Source of the DNA: Pseudomonadota bacterium
Lineage (GTDB): Bacteria > Pseudomonadota > Gammaproteobacteria > UBA1113
Reading direction: 5' to 3'
Length of the DNA: 64,000 bases
NCBI GenBank assembly: GCA_021778015.1
Contig: JAJYCX010000001.1
Coordinates: forward strand, 1 to 64,000
The notes under the pieces were generated by a model, which saw only the letters and a program-made list of their open reading frames with translations, searched no databases and was not told where the DNA came from. The position numbers and the translations under genes are program-made. Positions within the stretch are counted from its first letter, which is position 1, and every line of letters begins with the position of its first letter. Positions 1 through 7,808 of the stretch are shown piece by piece.

Positions 1-116
1 ATGGCCGTCAAATTCGTGTGAATTTAGCAAAAGAACAAACCCAAGGCGGCGAACGCCGTTCCTTTGGTGGTCCTAAGCGTGATGACCGTGGTCATGGCGA
101 TCGCGACCGTTACTAG
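1..116 (+). CDS. RNA-binding protein, RRM type (C-terminal end only)
   Basis: The window opens inside a gene read from base 3 to a TAG at 114-116. The 37 visible residues begin GRQIRVNLAKEQ, which looks like the last strand of an RNA recognition motif (the usual G-R-x-I/L-x-V-N/D ending). They continue into a tail rich in Gly, Arg and Asp ending GDRDRY. Small bacterial RRM proteins of the cold-inducible type have this layout, one RRM plus a Gly/Arg tail, and bind single-stranded RNA. The N-terminal part lies outside the window, so the RNP motifs cannot be checked. Confidence 0.7.
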   Translation, partial: GRQIRVNLAKEQTQGGERRSFGGPKRDDRGHGDRDRY

Positions 117-131
117 AAAGTAAAAGCTTAT

Positions 132-155
132 AGAGGCGTTGCTTGCGGCGCCTCT
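132..155 (+). terminator. Possible terminator hairpin after the RRM gene
   Basis: Seven bases, AGAGGCG, pair with CGCCTCT across a ten-base loop, 15 bases past the stop codon of the RNA-binding protein. The following bases are pyrimidine-rich but there is no clean T run, so intrinsic termination is plausible rather than certain. The rest of the gap up to 447 holds one palindromic repeat and nothing else that I can see. Confidence 0.45.
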
Positions 156-274
156 GTAGGTCCTCCTCTTTTCGAATATCTCATAAATCCCCTCTTTTCC
201 CAATCAATATATAAACCTCAGGCTATAAGCCCAAGTATTGTTATTTTTACCTAAGAAACCCGAGGGCCCACTTA

Positions 275-354
275 TTGTCATCCTCGACGCAGTCGGGGAT
301 TCAGTTTCAAATCAAGTTTTTTCTGGACCCCCGACCTTCGGTCGAGGATGACAA
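275..354. repeat. Palindromic repeat, family A (GTCATCCTCGA), copy 1
   Basis: The element begins TTGTCATCCTCGAC and ends with its exact reverse complement. Inner arms GGGGATTCAG and CTGGACCCCC also pair imperfectly, giving a long hairpin. It is one of at least six dispersed copies in the window (others near 6.1, 9.9, 14.6, 29.2 and 57.9 kb). This copy has GATTCAG where most have GATCCAG. It lies between two genes and is probably a non-autonomous element. Confidence 0.85.
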
Positions 355-447
355 CACTCTGGTATGTAATAAATAGCGTTGTTGCTTAACCATTGATTTT
401 GGTCTAGACTTTCTTTAATAAAAAAGGACAGGGAGTACAGGATTTTA

Positions 448-1233
448 ATGAATCATCTTTTATTTTGGGTCCCTTCTGTGGGCTTATTTTTTCTCATCAT
501 TTGCGCTTGCTTAATTACAGGACATTTCTGGTCCAGGCATAGAAACCAGTATGTTTCTGAGGCCGCACGCTCAGATATGCGCATAGTAGAAACAACCATT
601 TACGCCATCATGGGCTTGTTGATCGCCTTTGCTTTTTCGGGCGCCAATAACAGACTTGATGAACGGCGGTTATTAATTATCGATGAAGTGAATTCCATCT
701 TAGCGACCTATTATACTTTGGATGTCCTTCCTCCAAAAATGCAAGCAGAGGCACATCAAGATTTGAAACAATATGTTGCAGATCGACTAGAATGGTATCG
801 CGTTTATCCCGATCAGACGGCTATGAGTCAGCAAAGACAAAAATACCAGGAAATACAACGAAAATTGTGGAATATGGCAATGCTCGTGTGCAATAAGCCT
901 GGAGCTACACAAACTTGCGCACAACTCCCGCTCGATATAAGCAAGATGATAACCGTTGAAAATAAGAAAACTATGTATAAATATCTACATCCTCCAGTGG
1001 TTGTCTATATAATGCTACTGGCTATAGTCTTATTAGGGTCTTTATTAGCGGGTTATACCGTGCGTGGTACTTTCAAAGAAACTAGCGTTCACATGTTACT
1101 CTATGCCATCATTCTTTCATTGATGATCTTTATTATTCTCAACTTAGAGTTCCCTCGTATAGGCTCATTCAGTAGTTCTATATTCGACAACTTTAATACG
1201 GGCTTTGTATCGCTACAAGCTTTGATGAAATAA
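448..1233 (+). CDS. Membrane protein of DUF4239 (bestrophin-like) type
   Basis: The 261-residue protein has a hydrophobic segment at the N terminus (about 5-27), a second at about 50-65, and two near the C terminus (about 185-205 and 215-235). A soluble stretch of roughly 110 residues separates the pairs. The block after the second segment, with AFSGANNR, then IIDEVNSI and LPP, resembles DUF4239 proteins, a family of four-helix inner-membrane proteins distantly related to bestrophin-like channels. The substrate is unknown. The gene stands alone. A GGACAGGGAG stretch upstream could serve as ribosome-binding site, though it lies rather far from the ATG. Confidence 0.6.
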   Translation: MNHLLFWVPSVGLFFLIICACLITGHFWSRHRNQYVSEAARSDMRIVETTIYAIMGLLIAFAFSGANNRLDERRLLIIDEVNSILATYYTLDVLPPKMQAEAHQDLKQYVADRLEWYRVYPDQTAMSQQRQKYQEIQRKLWNMAMLVCNKPGATQTCAQLPLDISKMITVENKKTMYKYLHPPVVVYIMLLAIVLLGSLLAGYTVRGTFKETSVHMLLYAIILSLMIFIILNLEFPRIGSFSSSIFDNFNTGFVSLQALMK

Positions 1234-1347
1234 TATACTCTTCGCACTTGATTTTTAAGGGGTGTTGCCTGCGCTCATCTCACACAAGTCATGTAGAGTA
1301 CTACACTCCTTGTGTTCGAGAGCTGGGCGCCTACCTTAAAAACCAAT
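1234..1347. repeat. Large imperfect palindrome with short direct-repeat flanks
   Basis: TTTTTAAGG at about 1252-1260 pairs with CCTTAAAAA at about 1334-1342. Further inner arms pair in order: GCGCTC with GAG-AGC, ACACAAG with CTTGTGT, and TGTAG with CTACA. The whole could fold into one hairpin of about 95 bases. ACTCTTCGC occurs just left of it and again just right of it (about 1360), as a flanking direct repeat would. No protein is encoded. It looks like an inserted palindromic element different from family A. Confidence 0.55.
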
Positions 1348-1394
1348 TGCTGTGAGTATAGACTCTTCGCGCGCAGAAGCATATATTTTCGCTT

Positions 1395-1418
1395 TCCGCT
1401 CCCTGACGGTTGCGGCTC
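1395..1418 (-). repeat. 24-base REP-like repeat, copy 1
   Basis: Read on the minus strand this is GAGCCGCAACCGTCAGGGAGC plus GGA. Close matches occur at 28188-28211 (plus) and 45998-46019 (plus). The ends CCGC and GCGG can pair, so it may be a small hairpin unit like the REP sequences of other gammaproteobacteria. Confidence 0.6.
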
Positions 1419-1447
1419 GGAATTTTGCATCTTAAACAGAATTCACG

Positions 1448-1945
1448 TTATGAAGAAACTTGCACATAAGAACGGTGGCCACAGCTACAAACTGGGATTT
1501 CGCTTACACCGCTAAAATGAACTACCTTTTTGCATTTCTCGCATTGCAATGCATCCAAACCGGTTAAATCCCCTGCCATAAAAATCATAGGGTCATCCTT
1601 AGCGTCTAGGCCCAGTTTATACCATTCTACAGTAGTGGGATCTTCTACTTTAGACAATAAGTTCCATAATTTATACGTAACATAATCGCTGTCTCGCTGA
1701 ACAGCGTCCTTAATCCCTTCTTCGGCAGCGACGCCATACTGGCTTAATACCCGCAGATCGCGTGCCAAATAATGGGCTATTTTTTGTACTTCATGGGCCG
1801 TCATATCCTGTATGGACACATCGACTTCCATACTCGCTTCCCATAATTTCTCCAATGCCGGCTTGGTACCATACTCCACTTTATTGCTTAGCTGATGTAA
1901 TCTTTGAATAAGATGTATATAGGTATCTTTTAGACGCTTGTTCAT
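1448..1945 (-). CDS. Zinc-ribbon protein, DUF1451 / YbeL family
   Basis: The 165-residue protein has a helical N-terminal part and ends in a zinc-ribbon motif, CEKC at about residues 135-138 and CSCGH at about 153-157. This is the arrangement of the YbeL/DUF1451 family, whose role is unknown. In Escherichia coli ybeL also lies beside leuS, which supports the assignment. Here it is divergent from leuS, 66 bases apart, so the two probably share a promoter region. A Lys/Arg-rich start (MNKRLKD) and no signal peptide suggest a cytoplasmic protein. Confidence 0.8.
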   Translation of the reverse strand: MNKRLKDTYIHLIQRLHQLSNKVEYGTKPALEKLWEASMEVDVSIQDMTAHEVQKIAHYLARDLRVLSQYGVAAEEGIKDAVQRDSDYVTYKLWNLLSKVEDPTTVEWYKLGLDAKDDPMIFMAGDLTGLDALQCEKCKKVVHFSGVSEIPVCSCGHRSYVQVSS

Positions 1946-2011
1946 GTTGATTTTCCTTATTAGGTCAAAATATGCTATTCTAGGCGCTCACAATGAGCAG
2001 GAATCCTACAC

Positions 2012-4486
2012 ATGAGCCATCCCAGCTATGATGCCAGTACTATAGAGTCTAAGGTACAACAATACTGGCAAAAAGAACAGAGCTTTAAAACGACTGAAGA
2101 CCCCAAGCGGGAAAAATTCTATTGCTTGACCATGTTTCCTTACCCCAGCGGTCAATTGCATATGGGCCATGTGCGCAACTATACCTTAGGCGATGTCATT
2201 GCTCGTTATCAGCGCATGTTGGGAAAAAATGTATTACAGCCCATAGGTTGGGATGCCTTTGGTCTCCCCGCCGAGAATGCTGCCTTAAAACACCAAGTAG
2301 CGGCCTCCACTTGGACTAAACAAAACATAGATCACATGCGCCTACAATTTGAACAATTGGGTATGGCTTACGATTGGGATCGGGAAATCGCTACCTGCGA
2401 CCCTGAATATTATCGTTGGGAACAATGGTTGTTCATCCAACTCTTTAAACGCGGCTTGGTTTATAAGAAAAAATCCGTGGTCAATTGGGATCCCGTGGAC
2501 CAAACCGTATTGGCCAATGAACAAGTGATCGACGGCCGTGGCTGGCGTTCCGATGCCTTGATCGAACGTAAAGAAATTGCCCAGTGGTTTTTGAAAATCA
2601 CCGATTATGCCGAAGAATTATTGTGTGACCTAGATAAATTATCCGGCTGGCCACAAGAAGTGCGCACGATGCAACAACATTGGATAGGCCGCTCAGAAGG
2701 TGCAGAAATTCAGTTTAAAGTAGAAAATAGCGCAGAAATGCTGACGGTATTCTCTACTCGTTTAGATACGCTGGCTGGCGTCACCTACCTAGCCATAGCC
2801 GCCGCTCACCCTTTAGCGACAGCAGTAGCAAAGGACAATGCGGCTATACAAGCCTTTCAAAAAGAATGTGCTCACCTACAAGTTGCCGAAGCGCAATTAG
2901 CTACTATAGAAAAGAAAGGTATTTTCAGCGGTCTGTATGCATTACACCCCATCAGTGGTGAACGTTTACCGATTTGGCTCGCTAATTTTGTCATCATGGA
3001 ATACGGTAGTGGTGCTGTCATGTCGGTCCCGGCACATGATCAACGCGATTTTGAATTCGCCCAAAAATACGATCTCCCCATTCATCCGGTGATACAACCC
3101 AAAGATGGCAGCGATTGGGATTTTAAAAAACAAGCTTTTACCCCTTATGGCACGGTTACTGCTCCACCCTTTTGTGCGGGCTTATCTTCAGAGCAAGCTA
3201 TCAATCAATTGCTTACAGAATTAAATGCTGCAGGCAAAGTGCGCGCTAAAATTCATTATCGCCTACGGGATTGGGGTATTTCCAGACAACGTTATTGGGG
3301 CACACCCATTCCGATGATCAACTGCCCACATTGCGGCAGCGTACCGGTGGCTGAAAAAGATTTGCCGGTTATCCTACCGACTAATATTACTTTAACCAAG
3401 CCGCAATCGCCTTTAAAGGATTTGCCAGAATTTTTAAATACAACGTGTCCTCAATGCCATGAGGCGGCAATTCGTGAAACGGATACCTTCGATACCTTTG
3501 TGGAATCATCCTGGTACTACGCCCGTTACGCGAGTTATAACCAAAACGATGCGATGTTAGACGACAGAGCCAATTACTGGACCCCTGTAGATCAATACGT
3601 AGGCGGCATAGAACATGCGATCTTGCATCTACTCTATGCGCGTTTTTTCCATAAAGTCATGCGCGATATAGGTTTGCTGCACTCCGACGAGCCTTTCACT
3701 CGTTTATTGACTCAAGGCATGGTATTAAAAGATGGCGCCAAAATGTCTAAATCCAAAGGCAATATCGTCGATCCTAAAACTTTAATGGAAAAATATGGTG
3801 CCGATACTGTGCGTCTTTTTATTATTTTTGCGGCCCCTCCAGTCACTAGCCTAGAATGGTCTGATAGCGGTGTAGCTGGCTCAAATCGTTTTTTATATAG
3901 ACTGTGGGATTACTGTCAGCAGCAAAAAAATGTTTCTAACGAGAAAACCATAGACTGGCAAAATGCAGACAAAACACTACAAGGCAAACGCCGCGAATTG
4001 TATTTAATCTTGCAACAGATTAACCACGATTATGAACGTCAGCAATTTAACACCGTGGTGTCTGGCGCTATGAAAATATTAAATCTTTTAGAAAAAGAAC
4101 TGGCTTCTACACAACAACCAGCAGAAAAAGCATTGTTACATGAGGGTTTGAGTATAATATTGCGCGTGTTGGCCCCAGTAGTACCGCACATCACCCACGT
4201 ATTATGGCAAGACTTGGGCTATGGTAAGGATATTTTACAAAGCCCATGGCCTAAAGTCAGCCTAGAAGCATTAGAATGTGATGAAATGCAACTGATAATA
4301 CAAATCAATGGTAAATTAAGAGGCAATTTAAGCGTGCCTAGCGACAGCAGCGAAGATCATATTAAAGAAATGGTTGTAAAGCAGCCTGGCCTACAACACC
4401 ATTTAAACGGGCAGAATATTAAAAAGATTATTTATATTCCGCGCCGTATCATCAATATCGTTTTAGGAGCATCCGATGAAACATAA
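2012..4486 (+). CDS. leuS: Leucyl-tRNA synthetase
   Basis: This class I synthetase charges tRNA-Leu with leucine in the cytoplasm. Its 824 residues are close to the usual bacterial size of about 860. The first class I signature, PYPSGQLHMGH (HMGH at 50-53), and the second, KMSKS (about 577-581), are both present. Between them lies an editing domain with YGSGAVMSVPAHDQRD, and a zinc-finger-like CPHCG/CPQCH pair follows. The ATG has AGGA about nine bases upstream. It heads a tight cluster: lptE overlaps its last 11 bases and holA overlaps lptE, an order common in gammaproteobacteria. Confidence 0.98.
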   Translation: MSHPSYDASTIESKVQQYWQKEQSFKTTEDPKREKFYCLTMFPYPSGQLHMGHVRNYTLGDVIARYQRMLGKNVLQPIGWDAFGLPAENAALKHQVAASTWTKQNIDHMRLQFEQLGMAYDWDREIATCDPEYYRWEQWLFIQLFKRGLVYKKKSVVNWDPVDQTVLANEQVIDGRGWRSDALIERKEIAQWFLKITDYAEELLCDLDKLSGWPQEVRTMQQHWIGRSEGAEIQFKVENSAEMLTVFSTRLDTLAGVTYLAIAAAHPLATAVAKDNAAIQAFQKECAHLQVAEAQLATIEKKGIFSGLYALHPISGERLPIWLANFVIMEYGSGAVMSVPAHDQRDFEFAQKYDLPIHPVIQPKDGSDWDFKKQAFTPYGTVTAPPFCAGLSSEQAINQLLTELNAAGKVRAKIHYRLRDWGISRQRYWGTPIPMINCPHCGSVPVAEKDLPVILPTNITLTKPQSPLKDLPEFLNTTCPQCHEAAIRETDTFDTFVESSWYYARYASYNQNDAMLDDRANYWTPVDQYVGGIEHAILHLLYARFFHKVMRDIGLLHSDEPFTRLLTQGMVLKDGAKMSKSKGNIVDPKTLMEKYGADTVRLFIIFAAPPVTSLEWSDSGVAGSNRFLYRLWDYCQQQKNVSNEKTIDWQNADKTLQGKRRELYLILQQINHDYERQQFNTVVSGAMKILNLLEKELASTQQPAEKALLHEGLSIILRVLAPVVPHITHVLWQDLGYGKDILQSPWPKVSLEALECDEMQLIIQINGKLRGNLSVPSDSSEDHIKEMVVKQPGLQHHLNGQNIKKIIYIPRRIINIVLGASDET

Positions 4487-5054
4487 AAAATATTACATCC
4501 TCTTTTTATTGATATGTTTTATAGCAGGCTGCGGCTTTCATTTGCGCGGCAATTTTAAATTACCTCCCAATCTGCAGAAATTGTATATCGCTTCTGACAG
4601 TCCTTATGGGCCGGTAACCATACAATTAAAACAAATCTTAGGCCACTCTGGCGTCCAATTAGAAGATCAACCTGGGCCAGGGGTTATCACCTTGGATGTG
4701 AAAAATCAACGTTATCGTCAAACTACTTTTAGCCAAAGTGCGAGCGCTAAAACTACCCAATACACCTTATATTTTAATCTAGATTATGAATTGCAAGATA
4801 ACAACGGCGTAACGTTGTATGGTCCTAAGACGGTGGGCGTTCAAGGCAATTACACCGTCAACCAAGATGCGGTGTTAACCACCAGTACCCAAGAAGACAC
4901 CTTGCGTACTGAGTTACAGCGACAAGCGGTTTATCAATTGATAGAACAATTGAATTCACAAAACGTGGCTAATGCAGTTAAGACTATGCCTAAAAGTACA
5001 AATGCGGTGACAAGTACGGCCAAAACTACGCCCAAGAGTACTAATGAAAATTAA
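4476..5054 (+). CDS. lptE: LPS-assembly lipoprotein LptE
   Basis: LptE is the outer-membrane lipoprotein that plugs the LptD barrel and helps deliver lipopolysaccharide to the cell surface. The 192 residues start with a short signal peptide and a lipobox FIAGC (Cys19), followed by GFHLRG, the hallmark start of LptE/RlpB. The C-terminal 30 residues are a Thr/Ser/Lys-rich repeat (KSTNAV..., then KSTNEN) not usual in the family and probably disordered. It overlaps leuS by 11 bases and holA by 11 bases, indicating translational coupling. Confidence 0.92.
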   Translation: MKHKKYYILFLLICFIAGCGFHLRGNFKLPPNLQKLYIASDSPYGPVTIQLKQILGHSGVQLEDQPGPGVITLDVKNQRYRQTTFSQSASAKTTQYTLYFNLDYELQDNNGVTLYGPKTVGVQGNYTVNQDAVLTTSTQEDTLRTELQRQAVYQLIEQLNSQNVANAVKTMPKSTNAVTSTAKTTPKSTNEN

Positions 5055-6063
5055 TTTAGCGCAACTACCCTCGTTGTTACCTCGAGGGTTATCGTCTTTT
5101 TATTGGCTAAGCAGCGATGATTCCGTGTTGCAAGAAGAAGCGTTATCGCTCATTTTAGACGAGGCGCAAAAAAATGGCTTTAATGAAAAACAGCATTTTG
5201 TGTTGTCCAATCAATTTGACGATGATGCTTTGTGGCAAAGTCTGCACAATCGTTCTCTATGGCAGCAAAAGAAAATCATATTAATCCATTTGAATGCAGG
5301 AAAATTAACGCAAAAAGGGGCTGGCCATTTTGTAGAGTGTTTGCGTTTGCTTAATAGCGATACGTTAATGATCATTCAAAGTTTGAAGTTAGAAGCCAAT
5401 CAGTACCAAAGTACTTGGTATAAAAGTTCCGATGCCAAAGGCGTCTTTCTGCCCTTATGGCCGTTGACGGAAAAAGAATTGCAAAAATGGTTACAGGATA
5501 GAATAAAAGCTTTTCAACTGAATATAGATACTGCCGGTATACATGCTTTGCTAACAAATTTTGATGGCAATTTATTAGCCGCCAAAAATGCCCTACACAC
5601 TTTAAAGCTCGCTTATAAAGAAACTGCTATAGGGGAAAAAGAAGTCTTGGCCTTGATCACACCCCAAGGCGATTATAATTTAAACCAATTAACCGATGCC
5701 ATTTTACAGGCGCAAGGAACAAAAGCCGAACGTATCTTACAGCACTTGCGCTTACAAGGTTTAGAGATCGTATTGATACTATGGACCGTATTACGCGAAT
5801 TGCGTTTATTAACTTTATTGAGCGATAAGCCTATGCCCAGCGATCAAGAGCTCATTTCTTATCGTTTATGGCCACAGCGTAAAGCTGTACTATTACAAGC
5901 AGCGCAGCGTTTACCTAACTTTCAATGGAAAAAATTATTTAATATGGCATCTGCCTGCGATAAGATTATCAAAGGTGCGGAACCAGGTAACCCTTGGTTA
6001 CTGCTCAGCCAACTGGTTTGCAGCATGAGCACGGCCAATAATCCGTTAGCAATGGAAACATAA
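5044..6063 (+). CDS. holA: DNA polymerase III delta subunit
   Basis: HolA is the clamp-loader subunit that opens the beta sliding clamp. The 339 residues match family size. The order is typical: an N-terminal AAA-like domain in which FYWLSSDDSVLQEEALS replaces the nucleotide-binding loop, a middle region with GNLLAAKNALHTL, and a helical C-terminal domain with LRELRLL and GAEPGNPWLLL. It overlaps lptE at its start. In many gammaproteobacteria nadD follows directly. Here a family A palindromic repeat separates holA from nadD. Confidence 0.93.
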   Translation: MKINLAQLPSLLPRGLSSFYWLSSDDSVLQEEALSLILDEAQKNGFNEKQHFVLSNQFDDDALWQSLHNRSLWQQKKIILIHLNAGKLTQKGAGHFVECLRLLNSDTLMIIQSLKLEANQYQSTWYKSSDAKGVFLPLWPLTEKELQKWLQDRIKAFQLNIDTAGIHALLTNFDGNLLAAKNALHTLKLAYKETAIGEKEVLALITPQGDYNLNQLTDAILQAQGTKAERILQHLRLQGLEIVLILWTVLRELRLLTLLSDKPMPSDQELISYRLWPQRKAVLLQAAQRLPNFQWKKLFNMASACDKIIKGAEPGNPWLLLSQLVCSMSTANNPLAMET

Positions 6064-6121
6064 ATGCATAAATATCATGAAGATGCGGGAACTACACTAT
6101 ATGCTAATTTTCAACTAAAGC

Positions 6122-6216
6122 ATTGTCATCCTCGACGAAGTCGGGGATCCAGTTTCAATTTAAGTTTTTTACTGGATCCCCGACTGCGGCCTGGCGGCCT
6201 GGTCGAGGATGACAAT
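6122..6216. repeat. Palindromic repeat, family A, copy 2
   Basis: Complementary outer arms ATTGTCATCCTCGAC and GTCGAGGATGACAAT flank inner arms GTCGGGGATCCAG and CTGGATCCCCGAC. The right half carries a G/C insert, GCGGCCTGGCGGCC, that can itself fold. The element sits in the 199-base gap between holA and nadD, inside what is otherwise a continuous operon. Its hairpin may weaken read-through. Confidence 0.88.
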
Positions 6217-6262
6217 GTTCGCATCATCCTGTGTAACAAGCGTATATATAAAGGATTTCAAA

Positions 6263-6898
6263 ATGCATAAAATAATAGGAATTTTAGGTGGCACTTTCGA
6301 TCCCATCCATTATGGTCATTTGCGTTTGGCCTTAGATTTTCTACAGATCCTCAATTTAGAACAGGTACGTTTTATTCCTTGCAAGTTGCCTGTGCATAAA
6401 GAAGCTAATATAGCCACACCAGAACAACGTTTAGCCTTATTAAATTTAGCGATACAGGACATGCCGCAATTTTGTATAGACGATAGAGAAATCAAGCGCG
6501 ATAGCCCTTCTTATATGATCCACACCGTCAAATCCTTACGCAAAGATTATCCCGACGCGTCTTTATGTTTATTGTTAGGCAGCGATGCGTTTTTAGAGCT
6601 AGATCAATGGAAAGAATGGCGGCAATTATTGGACTACGTGCACATAGTCGTAGGTTTACGTGCGGCTACACCATTCTTATTAAATGAAACATTAACCCAA
6701 TTTTTGTCTGAAAAACAGATGGAAGATGCAACGGACTTGCAACAAAAACTACACGGAGGAATTTACATTCAAAATATTAGCCAACTGGCTATTTCCGCCA
6801 GCGATATACGCAGTCAAATTGCCGCTCACTTGAATGTGCGCTTTTTGCTGCCGGATAGCGTTTATGATTATATATTACAACATCAACTTTATAGGTAG
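6263..6898 (+). CDS. nadD: Nicotinate-nucleotide adenylyltransferase
   Basis: NadD joins nicotinate mononucleotide and ATP to make deamido-NAD in the cytoplasmic NAD pathway. I start it at the ATG at 6263, preceded by AAGGA. Reading further upstream to 6209 would add repeat-derived residues. The resulting 211 residues fit the family. GGTFDPIHYGHLR at the N terminus is the nucleotidyltransferase signature with its HxGH-like pair. LGSDAF and the C-terminal ISASDIR (family ISxTxIR) are also present. The next gene, rsfS, begins four bases after the stop. Confidence 0.95.
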   Translation: MHKIIGILGGTFDPIHYGHLRLALDFLQILNLEQVRFIPCKLPVHKEANIATPEQRLALLNLAIQDMPQFCIDDREIKRDSPSYMIHTVKSLRKDYPDASLCLLLGSDAFLELDQWKEWRQLLDYVHIVVGLRAATPFLLNETLTQFLSEKQMEDATDLQQKLHGGIYIQNISQLAISASDIRSQIAAHLNVRFLLPDSVYDYILQHQLYR

Positions 6899-6902
6899 AC
6901 AC

Positions 6903-7250
6903 ATGACATCAGATCAACTATTAGCGACTATATTAGCCATTCTAGAAGATAGCAAAGCTATCGACATTCAAACCTTGGACGTACGTGCATTAACCACCAT
7001 CACTGACATTATGATTGTTTGCAGTGGTAACTCTGCACGTCATGTCAATGCCATCGCCGAACATATATTGGATGGCTTAAAAGATCATAAAAAAGAAATC
7101 TTAGGTGTAGAAGGCAAAGAAGACGGCGAATGGGTATTAGTCGATTTAGGCCGTATTGTGGTGCATATCATGCGACCCGAATCGCGTGATTTTTACCAAT
7201 TAGAAAAACTATGGGAAGCGACTCGTAAGGCTAGAGATCAAGAGGATTAA
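6903..7250 (+). CDS. rsfS: Ribosomal silencing factor RsfS
   Basis: RsfS binds ribosomal protein L14 and blocks joining of 30S and 50S subunits when growth slows. The ATG at 6903 gives 115 residues, the normal length. The longer frame upstream overlaps nadD and is unlikely to be used. Family features include LDVRALT, a G-N-S-x-R-H-V-x-x-I-A segment, GVEGKEDGEWVLVDLGRIVVH and MRPESRDFYQLEKLW. The usual next gene, rlmH, is missing here. Instead a ~490-base nested inverted-repeat element begins 65 bases downstream. Confidence 0.95.
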   Translation: MTSDQLLATILAILEDSKAIDIQTLDVRALTTITDIMIVCSGNSARHVNAIAEHILDGLKDHKKEILGVEGKEDGEWVLVDLGRIVVHIMRPESRDFYQLEKLWEATRKARDQED

Positions 7251-7314
7251 AATCGTTCATTAAAGAATGATGAAGCCTATTGATATGATGTGTGTATTGA
7301 ATTGCATTGAGCTT

Positions 7315-7806
7315 CGTCATTGCTGTAAAGGTTAAGTAATTCGTTGATAGAATAGTAGATGAACCACAACGAACTCCAAAATTTCACGGTACGGTTGTTA
7401 CACGCGGAGCCCGTCATTGCGAACAAGCGAGTAGCTAATCTATAATAGAAACTAGGCATGGCAATGATAACTGAGTTATTAAATTCAACAAAACTAGACG
7501 AGCGCAGTATGGCAATCCAGTAAAATGCCCAATTTATATATTTCACAGAGGCTTATACGTTTCACTGTACATAGCATTCATTTTCATTGTTAAAACGATG
7601 GATTGCCACACTGCGCTCATCTGGTTTCGCGCAACTTTATCATTTTGTGAATACTATCATATAGCGAGACTATTATGGTTCAATTACTCGCTTGTTCGCA
7701 ATGACGGCCGGGTAGTTCTACGCTATCGTAACTTACTCAGAGGTGCGCCACCCGAAAAGTTTGCTGAAACTTATCAACGAATTACTTAACCTTTACAGCA
7801 ATGACA
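7315..7806. mobile_element. Nested inverted-repeat element (MITE-like), copy 1
   Basis: The outer arm CGTCATTGCTGTAAAGGTTA at 7315 continues for about 35 bases and returns as its reverse complement at 7771-7805. Inside is a second inverted pair, CGTCATTGCGAACAAGCGAG at about 7415 and its partner near 7687-7706. Inside that is a third, GAGCGCAGTATGGCAATCCA near 7500 and its partner near 7597. Total length is 492 bases and no real gene is encoded. A second copy with the same three-level plan lies at 60828-61316. This fits a non-autonomous transposable element, though no target-site duplication is evident. Confidence 0.7.
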
Positions 7807-7808
7807 GA

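Noticed and set aside
6064-6270. Reading frame between holA and nadD
   Set aside because: It runs through a family A palindrome and its residues come from the repeat; no ribosome-binding site and no family.
7277-7789. Frames inside the first nested element
   Set aside because: They follow inverted-repeat arms, have no ribosome-binding site, and do not resemble transposase.
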